Source of the DNA: Micromonospora sp. WMMD980
GTDB taxonomy: Bacteria > Actinomycetota > Actinomycetes > Mycobacteriales > Micromonosporaceae
Reading direction: 5' to 3'
DNA length: 64,000 nt
NCBI RefSeq assembly: GCF_029626035.1
Contig: NZ_JARUBE010000003.1
Location: forward strand, 1,612,001-1,676,000
The notes under the pieces are model-generated. The model was not told where the DNA came from. It worked only from the letters and a program-made list of their open reading frames with translations, and searched no databases. The translations under genes and the position numbers were made by a program. Below, piece by piece: positions 8,875 through 18,193 of the stretch. Within the stretch, counting starts at the first letter, position 1; every line of letters begins with the position of its first letter.

Positions 8875-10166
8875 GCCGGTCCCTCCGGGAAGCGGAACTC
8901 GGCGATCGACTCGGGCCGCATGGCGGCGCTGTAACCGGGCGCGGTGGGCAGCAGGTAACGTCCGCCCCGGGTGCGGACCGGGTCGACGAAGTGCTCGTGC
9001 AGGTGGTCCACGTACTCGACCATCCGGCCGTCCAGCCCGGTGCTCACCCGCAGGTGGTCGAAGACCGCGAGGTGCTGCACGTATTCACACAGCCCGACGC
9101 CACCGGCGTGCGGGCAGACCGGCACCCCGAACTTCGCCGCCAGCAGCAGCTCGGCGAGCACCTCGTCGACGCCGCCGACCCGGCACGCGTCGACCTGCAT
9201 CACGCCGATCGCCTCGGCTTGGAGCAACTGCTTGAAGATGACCCGGTTGGCGGCGACCTCGCCGGTGGCGACCCGGCACCGGCCGCCGGACAGCTCGGTC
9301 ACCGCGCGGGCGATCCGGGCGTGCCCGAGCACGTCGTCGGCGTGCGTGGGCTCCTCGATCCAGTACGGGTCGACCTCGACGAGCGTCGCCATCGCGGCGA
9401 TCGCCTCGTCCACGTCCCACACCTGGTTGGCGTCCATCATGAGCAGCGCGTCCGGGCCGATCTCGGCGCGGATGATCCGCGCCCGGCGCAGGTCGTCGTC
9501 GAGCCGCCCGCCGACCTTCATCTTCATCGCGCGCCACCCGGCCGCGTACGCGTCGCGGGTCAGCGCGCGCACCTGCTCGTCCGGGTAACCGAGCCAGCCC
9601 ACGGACGTGGTGTACGAGGGGAAGCCGTCGCGCTCCAGCGCGGCCAGCCGGTCGGCGAGGCCGTCGCGGCCCTTGTCGAGGATGGCCGCCGCCTCGTCCG
9701 GGGTGAGCGCGTCGGTGATGTGGTGGAAGTCGACGGTGCCCACCAGCTCGTCGGTGGGCAGCTCGGCGAGGTAGCGCCACATCGGCTTGCCGGCCAGCTT
9801 GGCGCGCAGGTCCCAGACCGCGTTGACCAGCGCGCCGGCGGCCATGTGGATGACCCCCTTCTCCGGCCCGAGCCACCGGAGCTGCACGTCGGCGGTGAGC
9901 GAGCGCCAGAACGCCACCGGCTCGGCGGCGATCTCGGCGACCGTGCGCCCGCGCACGTGGTGGGCGAGCGCGCGGACCGCCGCGCAGGTGATCTCGTTGC
10001 CCCGGCCGTTGGTGAACGTGAACCCGGCGCCGGTCGGCCCGCCGTCGGTGGTCAGCTCCACGTAGGTGGCCGAGTAGTCGCCCCGGTTGATCGCGTCCGA
10101 CCCGTCGCCGCTGGCGGCGGTGGGGAAGCGCACGTCGTGCGCCGCGACGTCGACGATCCTGGTCAT
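8865..10166 (-). CDS. Enolase-superfamily sugar-acid dehydratase, L-fuconate-dehydratase-like
   Basis: The 433-residue protein shows the mandelate-racemase/enolase layout. KMKVGG is the catalytic KxK, MMDANQVW, WIEEPT and ATGE carry the three metal-binding acids, and CPHAGG carries the catalytic His. The segment TTSVGWLGY is typical of L-fuconate dehydratases, which turn sugar acids into 2-keto-3-deoxy acids. No UxuA or UxaA homologue is encoded here, so this enzyme may supply the mannonate or altronate dehydration step; that is inference. The ATG at 10166 overlaps the UxaC stop as ATGA. Confidence 0.82.
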   Translation of the reverse strand: MTRIVDVAAHDVRFPTAASGDGSDAINRGDYSATYVELTTDGGPTGAGFTFTNGRGNEITCAAVRALAHHVRGRTVAEIAAEPVAFWRSLTADVQLRWLGPEKGVIHMAAGALVNAVWDLRAKLAGKPMWRYLAELPTDELVGTVDFHHITDALTPDEAAAILDKGRDGLADRLAALERDGFPSYTTSVGWLGYPDEQVRALTRDAYAAGWRAMKMKVGGRLDDDLRRARIIRAEIGPDALLMMDANQVWDVDEAIAAMATLVEVDPYWIEEPTHADDVLGHARIARAVTELSGGRCRVATGEVAANRVIFKQLLQAEAIGVMQVDACRVGGVDEVLAELLLAAKFGVPVCPHAGGVGLCEYVQHLAVFDHLRVSTGLDGRMVEYVDHLHEHFVDPVRTRGGRYLLPTAPGYSAAMRPESIAEFRFPEGPAWR

Positions 10167-11596
10167 GACCGCTCACCTCCGAACTTGAAGACCTGCTTGG
10201 GCAGCCGGTAGGCCAGGTCGACGATGGTCTCGGCGGCCTCGTCCTCGGCCAGCCGGTGCTCGGCGACGAGGCGGGCCAGGAAGCCGGCGTCGACCCGGCG
10301 GGCCACGTCGTGGCGCACCGGGATGGAGCAGAACGCCCGGGTGTCGTCGACGAACCCGGCGGTGTTGTAGAAGCCGGCGGTATCGGTGACCGCCTCCCGG
10401 AACCGGCGCAGCACCTCCGGCGAGTCGAGGAACCACCACGGCGCGCCGAGGCGCAGCGCGGCGTAGCCGCCGGCCAGGGGCGCCAGCTCCCGGGTGAAGG
10501 TGTCCTCGTCGAGCGTGTAGAGCACCACGGTCAGCCGCGGGTCGTTGCCGTGCGCGTCCAGCAGCGGGGCGAGGCCGTGCACGTAGTCGGTGGCCTGCGG
10601 CACGTCGCCGCCGACGTCGCGGCCGTGCCGGGCGTGCAGCCAGCGGTTGTGGTTGCGCACCGCGCCCGGGTGCAACTGCATCACCAGGCCGTCGTCGAGC
10701 GACATCCGGGCGAACTCCAGCAGCATGTGCGCCCGGAACGCCTCCGCGTCGCCCGCGTCGGCAAGGCCGCGCCGCCCCTTGTCGTAGAGCGCCGCGGCCT
10801 GCGCCGGGTCGAGATCGAGGGTACGGGCGGTCGGGTGGCCGTGGTCCGACGAAGTGGCGCCGGCGGCGGCGAACGCGGCCCGCCGCCGCCGCAGCGCCGC
10901 CAGGTAGCCGGCGTACGTGCCGGTGTCCTCGCCGGAGACCTCGGCGAGCCGGTCCACGTTGGCCGCCCAGCCGTCGAACTCCATGTCCACCACGTCGTCC
11001 GGGCGGAACGTGGTGACCACCCGCCCGCCCGGCCCGCCCCAGCCGTCGGCGGTGAGCTTGGCGTGCCGGCCCAGGTCGTCCACTGGCGACTCGGTGGTGG
11101 CGAGCACCTCGATGCCGAAGCGGTTGAACAGCTCCCGGGGCCGGAACGCCGGCTCGGCGAGGCGGGCCGCGAGCGCGTCGTAGACGGTGTCGGCGGTGGC
11201 CGGGCTCAGCGGCGTGTCCACGCCGAACACGTTCCGGAACGTCTGCTCCAGCCAGAGTCGCGACGGGGTGCCCCGGAACAGGTGCCAGTGCGCGGCGAAG
11301 CGCCGCCAGATGGTCCGCCCGTCGGTCTCGACCGGGCTGCCGTCGACGCTCGGCACGCCCAGGTCGGCCGGCGGCACGCCCTGGCTGAGCAGCATCCGGG
11401 TCAGGTAGTGGTCGGGCACGATCAGCAGCCGGGCCGGGTCGGGGAACGGGCGGTCCTCGGCCAGCAGCGCCGGGTCGACGTGCCCGTGCGGGGAGATGAT
11501 CGGCTGCTCGGCGGCGAGCGCGTACAGCTCGCGCGCCAGCCCGCGTCGGCCGGGCTCGGCGGGCAGCAGCAGGTCGCTGGGGGAGATGATCGGCAC
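10163..11596 (-). CDS. uxaC: Glucuronate/galacturonate isomerase
   Basis: The 477-residue protein is a UxaC-type amidohydrolase-fold isomerase. SPHGHVDP is the metal-binding HxH, followed by PDHYLTRMLLSQGV, both standard for the family. It interconverts D-glucuronate with D-fructuronate and D-galacturonate with D-tagaturonate. The GTG at 11596 (VPIISPSD) is chosen because GAGGAG lies about nine bases upstream and the protein then has the usual family length. It sits 17 bases after the preceding oxidoreductase and overlaps the dehydratase start, in the expected pathway order. Confidence 0.92.
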   Translation of the reverse strand: MPIISPSDLLLPAEPGRRGLARELYALAAEQPIISPHGHVDPALLAEDRPFPDPARLLIVPDHYLTRMLLSQGVPPADLGVPSVDGSPVETDGRTIWRRFAAHWHLFRGTPSRLWLEQTFRNVFGVDTPLSPATADTVYDALAARLAEPAFRPRELFNRFGIEVLATTESPVDDLGRHAKLTADGWGGPGGRVVTTFRPDDVVDMEFDGWAANVDRLAEVSGEDTGTYAGYLAALRRRRAAFAAAGATSSDHGHPTARTLDLDPAQAAALYDKGRRGLADAGDAEAFRAHMLLEFARMSLDDGLVMQLHPGAVRNHNRWLHARHGRDVGGDVPQATDYVHGLAPLLDAHGNDPRLTVVLYTLDEDTFTRELAPLAGGYAALRLGAPWWFLDSPEVLRRFREAVTDTAGFYNTAGFVDDTRAFCSIPVRHDVARRVDAGFLARLVAEHRLAEDEAAETIVDLAYRLPKQVFKFGGERS

Positions 11597-11613
11597 GGGG
11601 GAGGGCTCCTCGG

Positions 11614-12942
11614 TCAGGGCAGGGTGAGCAGGTCGGCGACCCGGACGGGCGCGCCGGTCTCCAGCGAGCGGTTCGCGGCCAGGCCGGTGAGCAGCGCGAG
11701 CGCCCCGTCGTGGGCGGTGGCGGCGCGGCCCAGCGGGTCGGTCTCGCCGCCGAGCAGCACCCCTGTCATCCGGGTGTCCGCGCCGCCGTGCCCGCCCCGG
11801 GTCCAGCCGGCCACGCCGATCTCGACCGGCGGCTGCCAGAACGGCCGCAGCGTGAGCCGGGCCGCGCCCCGCTCCACGGCCGCCTCGTCGCCGTGCAGCG
11901 CCGCGCCCTTGAGCGCGGACGCGCCGCCGGGGCTGACGTGGTCGCTCTCGGTCACCTCCAGTTCGAGGCGGCCCCGGCTGCCGTTGACCATCACCCGGTA
12001 GCCCTCCCAGGGGGCGTACGCGGTGAGGTGGTAGGTCATGGTGGCGCCGGTGGAGTAGCGGGCCAGCACCGCCAGGTCGTCCTCGATGGTCACGCCGGGG
12101 GCGAACACGTTGCGGTCCCGGTGGTAGCCGTCCTCGGCCTCCGCGTCGAGGTACAGCTCGCGCAGCCGGGGGTGCTCGGCCAGCCGCAGCGCGAACGGGT
12201 CGTCGGCGGCGGCGGGCGCGCCGTGTGCCCGGTCGTAGTCGCGGGCGTAGCCGTGCCGGCGGCCGTCGGAGCCGTAGAAGAACAGCTGGCCGGCGGCGTG
12301 CACCTCGACCGGTCGGGCGTCCAGCCACCAGTTGACCAGGTCGAAGTGGTGGCTGGCCTTGTGCACCAGCAGGCCGCCGGAGGTGGCCTTGTCGCGGTGC
12401 CAGCGACGGAAGTAGTCGGCGCCGTGGCGCACGTCGAGCAGCCACTCGAAGTGCACCGAGCCGATCTCGCCCACCGCGTCGTCGGCGAGCAACCGCCGGA
12501 CCTGCTCGTGCAGCGGGTTGTAGCGGTAGTTGAACGCCACCGTCACCCGCCGGCCGGTCTCGGCGACCGCGTCCAGGATCCGCCGGCAGCGCGCCGCGTC
12601 GACGGTCATCGGCTTCTCGGTGACCACGTCGCAGCCGGCCCGCAGCGCCGCCACCACGTACTCGTCGTGGGTGACGTCGACGCTGGTGACCAGCACCACG
12701 TCGACGCGTTCCTTTGCCAGCATGGCGGCGAAGTCGGCGGCGGCGTAGGTGGGCACGGCCGGGTGACCCAGCTCGGCCAGCCAGCGGTTGTGCGCGTCCA
12801 TCCGCCTCTGGTTGACGTCGGCCAGCGCGACCAGTTCGGCGGTGTCGGCGTGGTCGAGCGCGAGCGCCCGGACGAACATCTCGGCGCGTGCCCCGGCGCC
12901 GACCAGGGCGTGGCGGACCCGTTTCCGGGCCGGTGGTGACAT
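11614..12942 (-). CDS. Gfo/Idh/MocA-family oxidoreductase (first gene of uronate operon)
   Basis: The 442-residue protein has an N-terminal Rossmann loop (HALVGAGARAEMF), the VTEKPM motif with the conserved Lys, and a C-terminal substrate domain with HKASHHFDLVNWW. It resembles the larger, often glycoside-related members of the family. The ATG at 12942 has GGGAGG eight bases upstream. It is the first gene of the minus-strand operon and starts 20 bases from a LacI-type palindrome, so it is likely repressed directly. The exact reaction is unknown; NAD-dependent chemistry on a uronic acid or its glycoside is plausible. Confidence 0.78.
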   Translation of the reverse strand: MSPPARKRVRHALVGAGARAEMFVRALALDHADTAELVALADVNQRRMDAHNRWLAELGHPAVPTYAAADFAAMLAKERVDVVLVTSVDVTHDEYVVAALRAGCDVVTEKPMTVDAARCRRILDAVAETGRRVTVAFNYRYNPLHEQVRRLLADDAVGEIGSVHFEWLLDVRHGADYFRRWHRDKATSGGLLVHKASHHFDLVNWWLDARPVEVHAAGQLFFYGSDGRRHGYARDYDRAHGAPAAADDPFALRLAEHPRLRELYLDAEAEDGYHRDRNVFAPGVTIEDDLAVLARYSTGATMTYHLTAYAPWEGYRVMVNGSRGRLELEVTESDHVSPGGASALKGAALHGDEAAVERGAARLTLRPFWQPPVEIGVAGWTRGGHGGADTRMTGVLLGGETDPLGRAATAHDGALALLTGLAANRSLETGAPVRVADLLTLP

Positions 12943-12962
12943 GACGTCGGCCTCCCGCAGTC

Positions 12963-12978
12963 CTGCAAAGGTTTGCAG
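12963..12978. promoter_or_regulatory. LacI-type operator O1
   Basis: CTGCAAA and TTTGCAG form perfect inverted half-sites around a GG centre, about 20 bases before the minus-strand operon start. The same core recurs at O2 beside the lacI-type gene, which supports binding by the adjacent LacI protein. Confidence 0.75.
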
Positions 12979-13105
12979 CCGAAGAAACCACGTCGGTCAA
13001 CACGTCGTCAACGGTCGATGGCTATCCCGCCCTATGAATCCACGTTCGCGCGCTTTTATGCACCCACCGGGAGCGCCGCTGCAATCGAGCCGTAACAATG
13101 GACCG

Positions 13106-13134
13106 TTGACACCGGAGCAACCGTTTGCATTAAT
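13106..13134 (+). promoter_or_regulatory. Promoter of the LacI gene with operator O2 in the spacer
   Basis: TTGACA (13106-13111) and ATTAAT (13129-13134) are separated by 17 bases. The imperfect palindrome AGCAAC-CG-TTTGCA (13116-13129) fills the spacer and shares the TTTGCA half-site with O1. A repressor bound here would block RNA polymerase, suggesting autoregulation. Confidence 0.7.
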
Positions 13135-13181
13135 TGGCGGCACCCACGTGACCCCCACCACATCGGACGAGGGAGCCCACC

Positions 13182-14228
13182 GTGCCAGCCACCATCCGGG
13201 ACGTCGCCCGGGCCTCCGGCGTGCACATCTCCACCGTCTCCCGCACGTTCTCCGCCCCGCACCTGGTCAACCCGGAGACCCGGGTCCGGGTGCTGGCCTG
13301 CGCGGAGGACCTCGGCTACCGGCCCAACCGGGCCGCCCGGGCCCTGATCACCGGCCGGACGCACAACATCGGCCTGATCGTGGCCGACATCGCCAACCCG
13401 TTCTTCCCGCCGCTGATCAAGGCGGCCGAGGGGCAGGCCCGGCACCGCGACTACCACGTGTTCGTGGCCGACACCAACGAGGACCCGGTCGCCGAGGAGG
13501 ACCTGGTCCACGCGCTCGCCAAGCAGGTCGACGGCGTGCTGCTGTGCAGCCCCCGGATGAGCAACAGCCTGATCGAGCAGGTCAGCCGCGAGGTCCCGGT
13601 GGTGGTGATAAACCGCCAGGTCGCCGGCCTGCCCTGCGTGATGATGGACGTCGGGCAGGGCGCGCGGTCCGCGATCGAGCACCTGCTCGGCCTCGGTCAC
13701 CGGCGGATCGCGCTGCTCGGCGGCCCGCGCGGCTCCTGGACCAACCGGGAGATGCGCCGGGCCGCGGCGGCGGCCGCCCGGGCCGGCGGCGCCGAACTCA
13801 CCGTGCTCGGACCCAACCAACCCACCGAGACCGGCGGCGGCGCGACGGCCGAGGCGGTACGCCGCAGCGGCGTCACCGCCGTGCTCGCCTACAACGACCT
13901 GATGGCGCTCGGCCTGATCGAGGGGCTCGACGCGCTCGGGCTGCGGGTGCCGCAGGACGTCAGCGTGGTCGGCGTCGACGACATCGCGTTGAGCCGGCTC
14001 ACCCGCCCCAAGTTGACGACGGTGGCCACGCCGACCGCGGCCGCCGGCCGGACGGCCGTCGACATGCTGCTGCAACACGACTCCGACGCGCCGCGCGGCG
14101 CGCGGGGCCGGGGCACGGCGGCCGGCGACCGTCGCACCACCGCACAGGTAATGCTCCAGACCGTACTGGTCGTCCGCGACTCGACCGGGCCCGTTCCCGA
14201 GCCCGGTCGAAACGGCGCCGGGGCCTGA
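13182..14228 (+). CDS. LacI-family transcriptional regulator of the uronate locus
   Basis: The 348-residue protein has the LacI helix-turn-helix at residues 3-24 (TIRDVARASGVHISTVSRTF), the hinge near GYRPNRAARALITGRT, and a periplasmic-binding-protein-like effector domain. LacI proteins repress sugar operons and release DNA on binding a small sugar or sugar acid. It is divergent from the catabolic operon, and two matching palindromes lie in the shared intergenic region. The effector is probably a uronate or a pathway intermediate such as KDG; this is inferred from the neighbours. A strong hairpin follows the stop, before the ABC importer genes. Confidence 0.88.
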   Translation: MPATIRDVARASGVHISTVSRTFSAPHLVNPETRVRVLACAEDLGYRPNRAARALITGRTHNIGLIVADIANPFFPPLIKAAEGQARHRDYHVFVADTNEDPVAEEDLVHALAKQVDGVLLCSPRMSNSLIEQVSREVPVVVINRQVAGLPCVMMDVGQGARSAIEHLLGLGHRRIALLGGPRGSWTNREMRRAAAAAARAGGAELTVLGPNQPTETGGGATAEAVRRSGVTAVLAYNDLMALGLIEGLDALGLRVPQDVSVVGVDDIALSRLTRPKLTTVATPTAAAGRTAVDMLLQHDSDAPRGARGRGTAAGDRRTTAQVMLQTVLVVRDSTGPVPEPGRNGAGA

Positions 14229-14235
14229 CGAGGTG

Positions 14236-14267
14236 GCCCGGGTCCGCATGGCGGTGCGGACCCGGGC
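14236..14267 (+). terminator. Hairpin terminator or attenuator between lacI-type gene and ABC importer
   Basis: A perfect 12-bp stem (14236-14247 with 14256-14267) with an 8-base loop lies directly after the regulator stop. It could end the regulator transcript or reduce read-through into the solute-binding-protein gene. Confidence 0.75.
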
Positions 14268-14325
14268 GGCCCGTGGACGGCCGCCGGTGACGTCGTCGCC
14301 TCCCACAGCCGAGGAGTGAGCGCAG

Positions 14326-15675
14326 ATGCACCCCGCAACGACCCCCACCGCCGGCGCACCCGCCGGGCGGGATCACCGTACCCTTCTGACCCGACGTCGA
14401 TTCGTCCGCGGCCTGGCCGCGGTCGCGCTGGTCGCGCCGCTCGCCCTGGGCGCGGCCGGCTGCGGCGGCGACGACGACGCCGCCGGCGACGGCGGCGGCC
14501 CGATCAAGCTCTCCATCTTCTGGTGGGGTGGCGACGCCCGGGCGAAGCTCACCGAGGACGCCCTGGCGCTCTACACCAAGCAGCACCCGGACGTGACGTT
14601 CGAGAAGACCTGGCAGGCCAACCAGGGCTACTTCGACAAGCTCGCCACGCTGACCGCCGGCGGCAACCCGCCCGACCTGTTCCAGATCGACGACAACTAC
14701 CTGGCCGAGTACGCCGGCCGCAGCACCACGCTCGACCTGGGCAGCTACCGCGACTCCGGCAAGCTCGACGTGTCGAAGTTCCCCAAAAGCCTGCTGGAGT
14801 ACGGCGTGGTCGACGGCAAGCTCGCCGGCGTGGCCGCCGGGGAGAACACCCAGGGGCTGGTCTACAACAAGACGTTGCTGGTCAGGAACGGGCTGCCGGA
14901 GCCGACCACCGGGATGAGCTGGGAGGAGCACATCGCCTGGGCGGAGCAGGTGGCGAAGAAGACCAGGGTGCCCGGCACCCAGGACCCGAGCGCCGACTAC
15001 AAGGCGCTCTGGGTCTGGCTGCGCCAGCAGGGCAAGGACCTCTACCAGGGCAAGGAGCTCGGCTTCACGGTCGAGGACGTGACGAGGTGGTTCGAGCTGT
15101 GGAAGGGCGCCCGCGACTCCGGCGCCACCCCGAAGCCGGACGTCATCCACGAGGGCAACTCCAGCGACGTCACCAAGCAGCTCGTGGTCACCGGCAAGTC
15201 GGCGACCTCCTGGGTCTGGGTCAACCAGATGCCGGACCTGAAGAAGAACACCAAGGACGAGTTGGGCGTGGTGGCGTACCCCGGCGACCCGAGCGCCCAG
15301 TGGGCCCGCGCCTCGATGTACTGGTCGGTGTTCAAGGGCAGCAAGCACCGTGACACCGCCGTCGACGTGATCAACTTCCTGAACAACGACCCGGAGGCGG
15401 TCGCGCTGCTCGGCACCGACCGGGGCCTGCCGTCCAACATGGACCTGCGGACCAAGGTCAGCGAGACCGCCACCGACCCGGCCATGAAGCAGTCCATCCA
15501 GGTCGAGTCCGAGCTGGCGCAGAAGTTCGGCCCGTCCCCGCAGGTGCCGATCAAGGGACACAGCAAGGTCAAGTCCGAGCTGGTCAAGGCCGCCGAGAAC
15601 GCCCAGTACGGCCGGGCCACCCCGGCGCAGGCGGCGGAGCAGTTCGTCACCGCCTGCACGGCCGCGATCGGCTGA
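14326..15675 (+). CDS. ABC sugar importer solute-binding lipoprotein
   Basis: The 449-residue protein has a twin-Arg-like leader (TRRRFVRG) and a lipobox LGAAGC, so it is a membrane-anchored lipoprotein. The rest is a family 1 extracellular solute-binding protein: KLSIFWWGGD at the start of the mature domain, NPPDLFQID, and AAGENTQGLVYN are typical of oligosaccharide binders. It would deliver uronate oligosaccharides or monomers to the two permeases encoded next. GAGGAG precedes the ATG. The substrate is inferred from the surrounding pectin genes. Confidence 0.87.
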   Translation: MHPATTPTAGAPAGRDHRTLLTRRRFVRGLAAVALVAPLALGAAGCGGDDDAAGDGGGPIKLSIFWWGGDARAKLTEDALALYTKQHPDVTFEKTWQANQGYFDKLATLTAGGNPPDLFQIDDNYLAEYAGRSTTLDLGSYRDSGKLDVSKFPKSLLEYGVVDGKLAGVAAGENTQGLVYNKTLLVRNGLPEPTTGMSWEEHIAWAEQVAKKTRVPGTQDPSADYKALWVWLRQQGKDLYQGKELGFTVEDVTRWFELWKGARDSGATPKPDVIHEGNSSDVTKQLVVTGKSATSWVWVNQMPDLKKNTKDELGVVAYPGDPSAQWARASMYWSVFKGSKHRDTAVDVINFLNNDPEAVALLGTDRGLPSNMDLRTKVSETATDPAMKQSIQVESELAQKFGPSPQVPIKGHSKVKSELVKAAENAQYGRATPAQAAEQFVTACTAAIG

Positions 15676-15705
15676 CGCCGCCGACGAGAAGAAAGGAACC
15701 GGCCC

Positions 15706-16686
15706 GTGGCCCTCACCACGGCGCCCGGCCGGACCCCCCGGACCGGACCGGTCGGCCCCCGCCCCACGCGGCGCGGGGCCGGCCGGGCCCGGTACGGCGA
15801 GGGCCTGGCGGGGTACGTCTTCCTCTCGCCCTGGCTCATCGGACTGATGGGCATCACGGCGATCCCGATGCTGCTCTCCCTCTGGTTGAGCTTCACCGAC
15901 TACGACATCCTCACCCCGCTGTCGGAGGTGCGCTGGGTCGGCCTGGACAACTACGAGCGGATGTTCACCGCCGACCCGTCGTACTGGCACGCGGTGCGGG
16001 TCACGCTGACGTTCGCGCTGGTCGCCGTGCCGCTGAAGTTGGCCGCCGCGCTCGGCGTCGCGCTGCTGCTCAACCGCACCTGGCGCGGCGTCGGGCTGTT
16101 CCGCGGCCTGTTCTACCTGCCGTCGCTGCTCGGCGGCAGCGTCGCGCTCGCCATCGTCTGGGTCAGCATGTTCAACCGGGACGGCGCGTTCAACTCGTTC
16201 CTCGCCCTCTTCGGCGTCGAGGGCCTGCCCTGGGTCAGCGACCCGGACTGGGCCCTGCAGACGCTGATGGTGCTGGCGATCTGGCAGTTCGGCGCGCCCA
16301 TGGTGATCTTCCTGGCCGGGCTCAAGCAGGTCCCCACCGAGCTGTACGAGGCGGCGGCGGTGGACGGCGCCGGGGCCTGGCGGCGGTTCCGGGCGGTCAC
16401 CCTGCCCATGCTCTCCCCGGTGATCTTCTTTAACCTGGTGCTGGAGACCATCCACGGCTTCCAGGGCTTCACCGCCGCGTTCGTGCTCAGCAACGGCACC
16501 GGCGGCCCGGTCGACTCCACCCTGATGTACACGCTCAAGCTCTACATCTCCGGCTTCACCGACCTGGAGATGGGCTACGCCTCGGCGATGGCCTGGGTGT
16601 TCCTGCTCGCCATCGCGCTCGTCACGGCCGTCTTCTTCAGCACCGGCCGGTTCTGGGTGCACTACTCGGACGGAGACGACTCATGA
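15706..16686 (+). CDS. ABC sugar importer permease, MalF type
   Basis: The 326-residue membrane protein has about six transmembrane segments and the permease EAA loop EAAAVDGAGAWRRFRAVTLP, which contacts the ATPase. The GTG start at 15706 follows AAGGAA. The stop overlaps the start of the second permease as ATGA, so the pair is made together. No ATPase gene is present in the locus; actinomycete CUT1 importers often share a distant MsiK-type ATPase, which is the likely energy source. Confidence 0.9.
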   Translation: MALTTAPGRTPRTGPVGPRPTRRGAGRARYGEGLAGYVFLSPWLIGLMGITAIPMLLSLWLSFTDYDILTPLSEVRWVGLDNYERMFTADPSYWHAVRVTLTFALVAVPLKLAAALGVALLLNRTWRGVGLFRGLFYLPSLLGGSVALAIVWVSMFNRDGAFNSFLALFGVEGLPWVSDPDWALQTLMVLAIWQFGAPMVIFLAGLKQVPTELYEAAAVDGAGAWRRFRAVTLPMLSPVIFFNLVLETIHGFQGFTAAFVLSNGTGGPVDSTLMYTLKLYISGFTDLEMGYASAMAWVFLLAIALVTAVFFSTGRFWVHYSDGDDS

Positions 16687-17555
16687 CCGCCGTGCCCGCC
16701 GCGCGGGTCCGCCGTCGCCCGGGCAACCGGCAGGCGCTGCGGCTGCTGGTCCTCGTGGCGATCGTGGCGGTGGTGCTCTACCCGCTGATCTGGATGCTCG
16801 GCACCTCGGTCAAGTCGCAGGCCGAGATCGTCAACAACATCGGCCTGCTGCCGGAGGAGTTCACCCCCGGCAACTACGTGGAGGGCTGGACCAACTTCGA
16901 CGTCGGCTTCGGCCGGTTCTTCCTGAACAGCGCCATGGTCAGCCTGCTCACCGTGGTCGGCAACGCGCTGTCCTGCCTGCTCGCCGCGTACGCTCTCGGC
17001 CGACTGCGGTTCCGGCTGCGCCGGATGTGGTTCATCATCATGATCGGCACCCTGCTGCTGCCCGGGCACGTGCTGATCGTGCCGCATTACATCCTGTTCC
17101 GCAGCCTCGGCCTGGTCGGCGGCGACTGGCCGTACCTGCCGCTGCTCATCCCGCACTTCCTCGCCACCGAGGCGTTCTTCGTCTTCCTGATGGTGCAGTT
17201 CATGCGCGGCATCCCGCGCGAGCTGGACGAGGCCGCCAAGATCGACGGCGCCACCCCGTACGGCGTCTTCCGGCACGTGATCCTGCCGCTGAGCCGTCCC
17301 GCGCTGGTCACCACCGCGATCTTCTCGTTCATCTGGACCTGGAACGACTTCTTCCGGCAGCTCGTCTTCCTGTCCACGCTGGAGGACTACACCGTGCCGG
17401 TGGCGCTGACCCTGTTCATCGACTCGACCAGCCAGAGCGCGGTCGGCCCGATGTTCGCCATGTCGGTGCTGTCGCTGCTGCCGGTGTTCCTGTTCTTCCT
17501 CGCCTTCCAGCGGATGCTCGTCGAGGGCATCAACACCAGCGGGTTGAAGGGATGA
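16683..17555 (+). CDS. ABC sugar importer permease, MalG type
   Basis: The 290-residue membrane protein is the second CUT1 permease. It has six predicted transmembrane segments and the EAA loop DEAAKIDGATPYGVFRHVIL. It overlaps the upstream permease by four bases and its own stop overlaps the next start as ATGA. With the binding protein and the MalF-type permease it forms the membrane channel of the uronate or oligouronate importer. Confidence 0.9.
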   Translation: MTAVPAARVRRRPGNRQALRLLVLVAIVAVVLYPLIWMLGTSVKSQAEIVNNIGLLPEEFTPGNYVEGWTNFDVGFGRFFLNSAMVSLLTVVGNALSCLLAAYALGRLRFRLRRMWFIIMIGTLLLPGHVLIVPHYILFRSLGLVGGDWPYLPLLIPHFLATEAFFVFLMVQFMRGIPRELDEAAKIDGATPYGVFRHVILPLSRPALVTTAIFSFIWTWNDFFRQLVFLSTLEDYTVPVALTLFIDSTSQSAVGPMFAMSVLSLLPVFLFFLAFQRMLVEGINTSGLKG

Positions 17556-18193
17556 CCGCCGAGCGCCCCCGCCGGGACTGGCGGGACACCGTGGCCGAGG
17601 CGGCCGACCTGGCGCTGCTCGGCCTCGTCGTGGCGGTGGCCGCGCTGCCGGTGCTCACGCTCGCCCCGGCCGTCGCCGCCGCGTCCGCCGCGCTGCACGA
17701 CCGGTCGGTCACCGGGAGCTGGCCGCCGGCCCGGACCAGCCTGGCCCGGTTCGCCCGAGGGCTCCCGGCGGGAGCGGCGGTCAGCGCCGTCGCGCTCGCC
17801 GTCGCCGCGCTGCTCGCCGCCGACCTGCTCGCGCTGGCCACCGGCCGGGTGCCCGGCCGGTGGCCAGCGCTCGCGGTCACCGCCGTCGTGGTCGCGGCCC
17901 TGCTCGGGTACGCGGGCCTGGTCGCCGTCGCGGTCGGGCGCACCGAGGGCCGGGGCTGGCGGTCCGCCGCCCGGCACGTGACCGGCACCTGCCTGCACCG
18001 GCCCGGCGTCTGGGCCGCCGCCGCCGGGACCTGCGCCCTGGCCACGGTGCTGACCGCGCTGGTCACGCCGGTGGCGGTGCCGATCCTCGGCGGATACGCC
18101 CTGGCCGCGCTGCACGCGGTCGACGGCCGCCGCCTGTCGCGTGCCGCCGGACCGGCGGAGGTGCCGGCACCGCTGCGGCCGGAGGCGTCATGA
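17552..18193 (+). CDS. DUF624 / YesL-like membrane protein
   Basis: The 213-residue protein has about five hydrophobic segments, starting with ALLGLVVAVAALPVLTLAPA, then a loop with ALHDRSVTGSW. This resembles the DUF624 (YesL) family, whose genes habitually lie next to CUT1 sugar importers; its function is unknown. It is coupled to both neighbours through ATGA overlaps. The assignment rests on membrane layout, length and context. Confidence 0.6.
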   Translation: MTAERPRRDWRDTVAEAADLALLGLVVAVAALPVLTLAPAVAAASAALHDRSVTGSWPPARTSLARFARGLPAGAAVSAVALAVAALLAADLLALATGRVPGRWPALAVTAVVVAALLGYAGLVAVAVGRTEGRGWRSAARHVTGTCLHRPGVWAAAAGTCALATVLTALVTPVAVPILGGYALAALHAVDGRRLSRAAGPAEVPAPLRPEAS

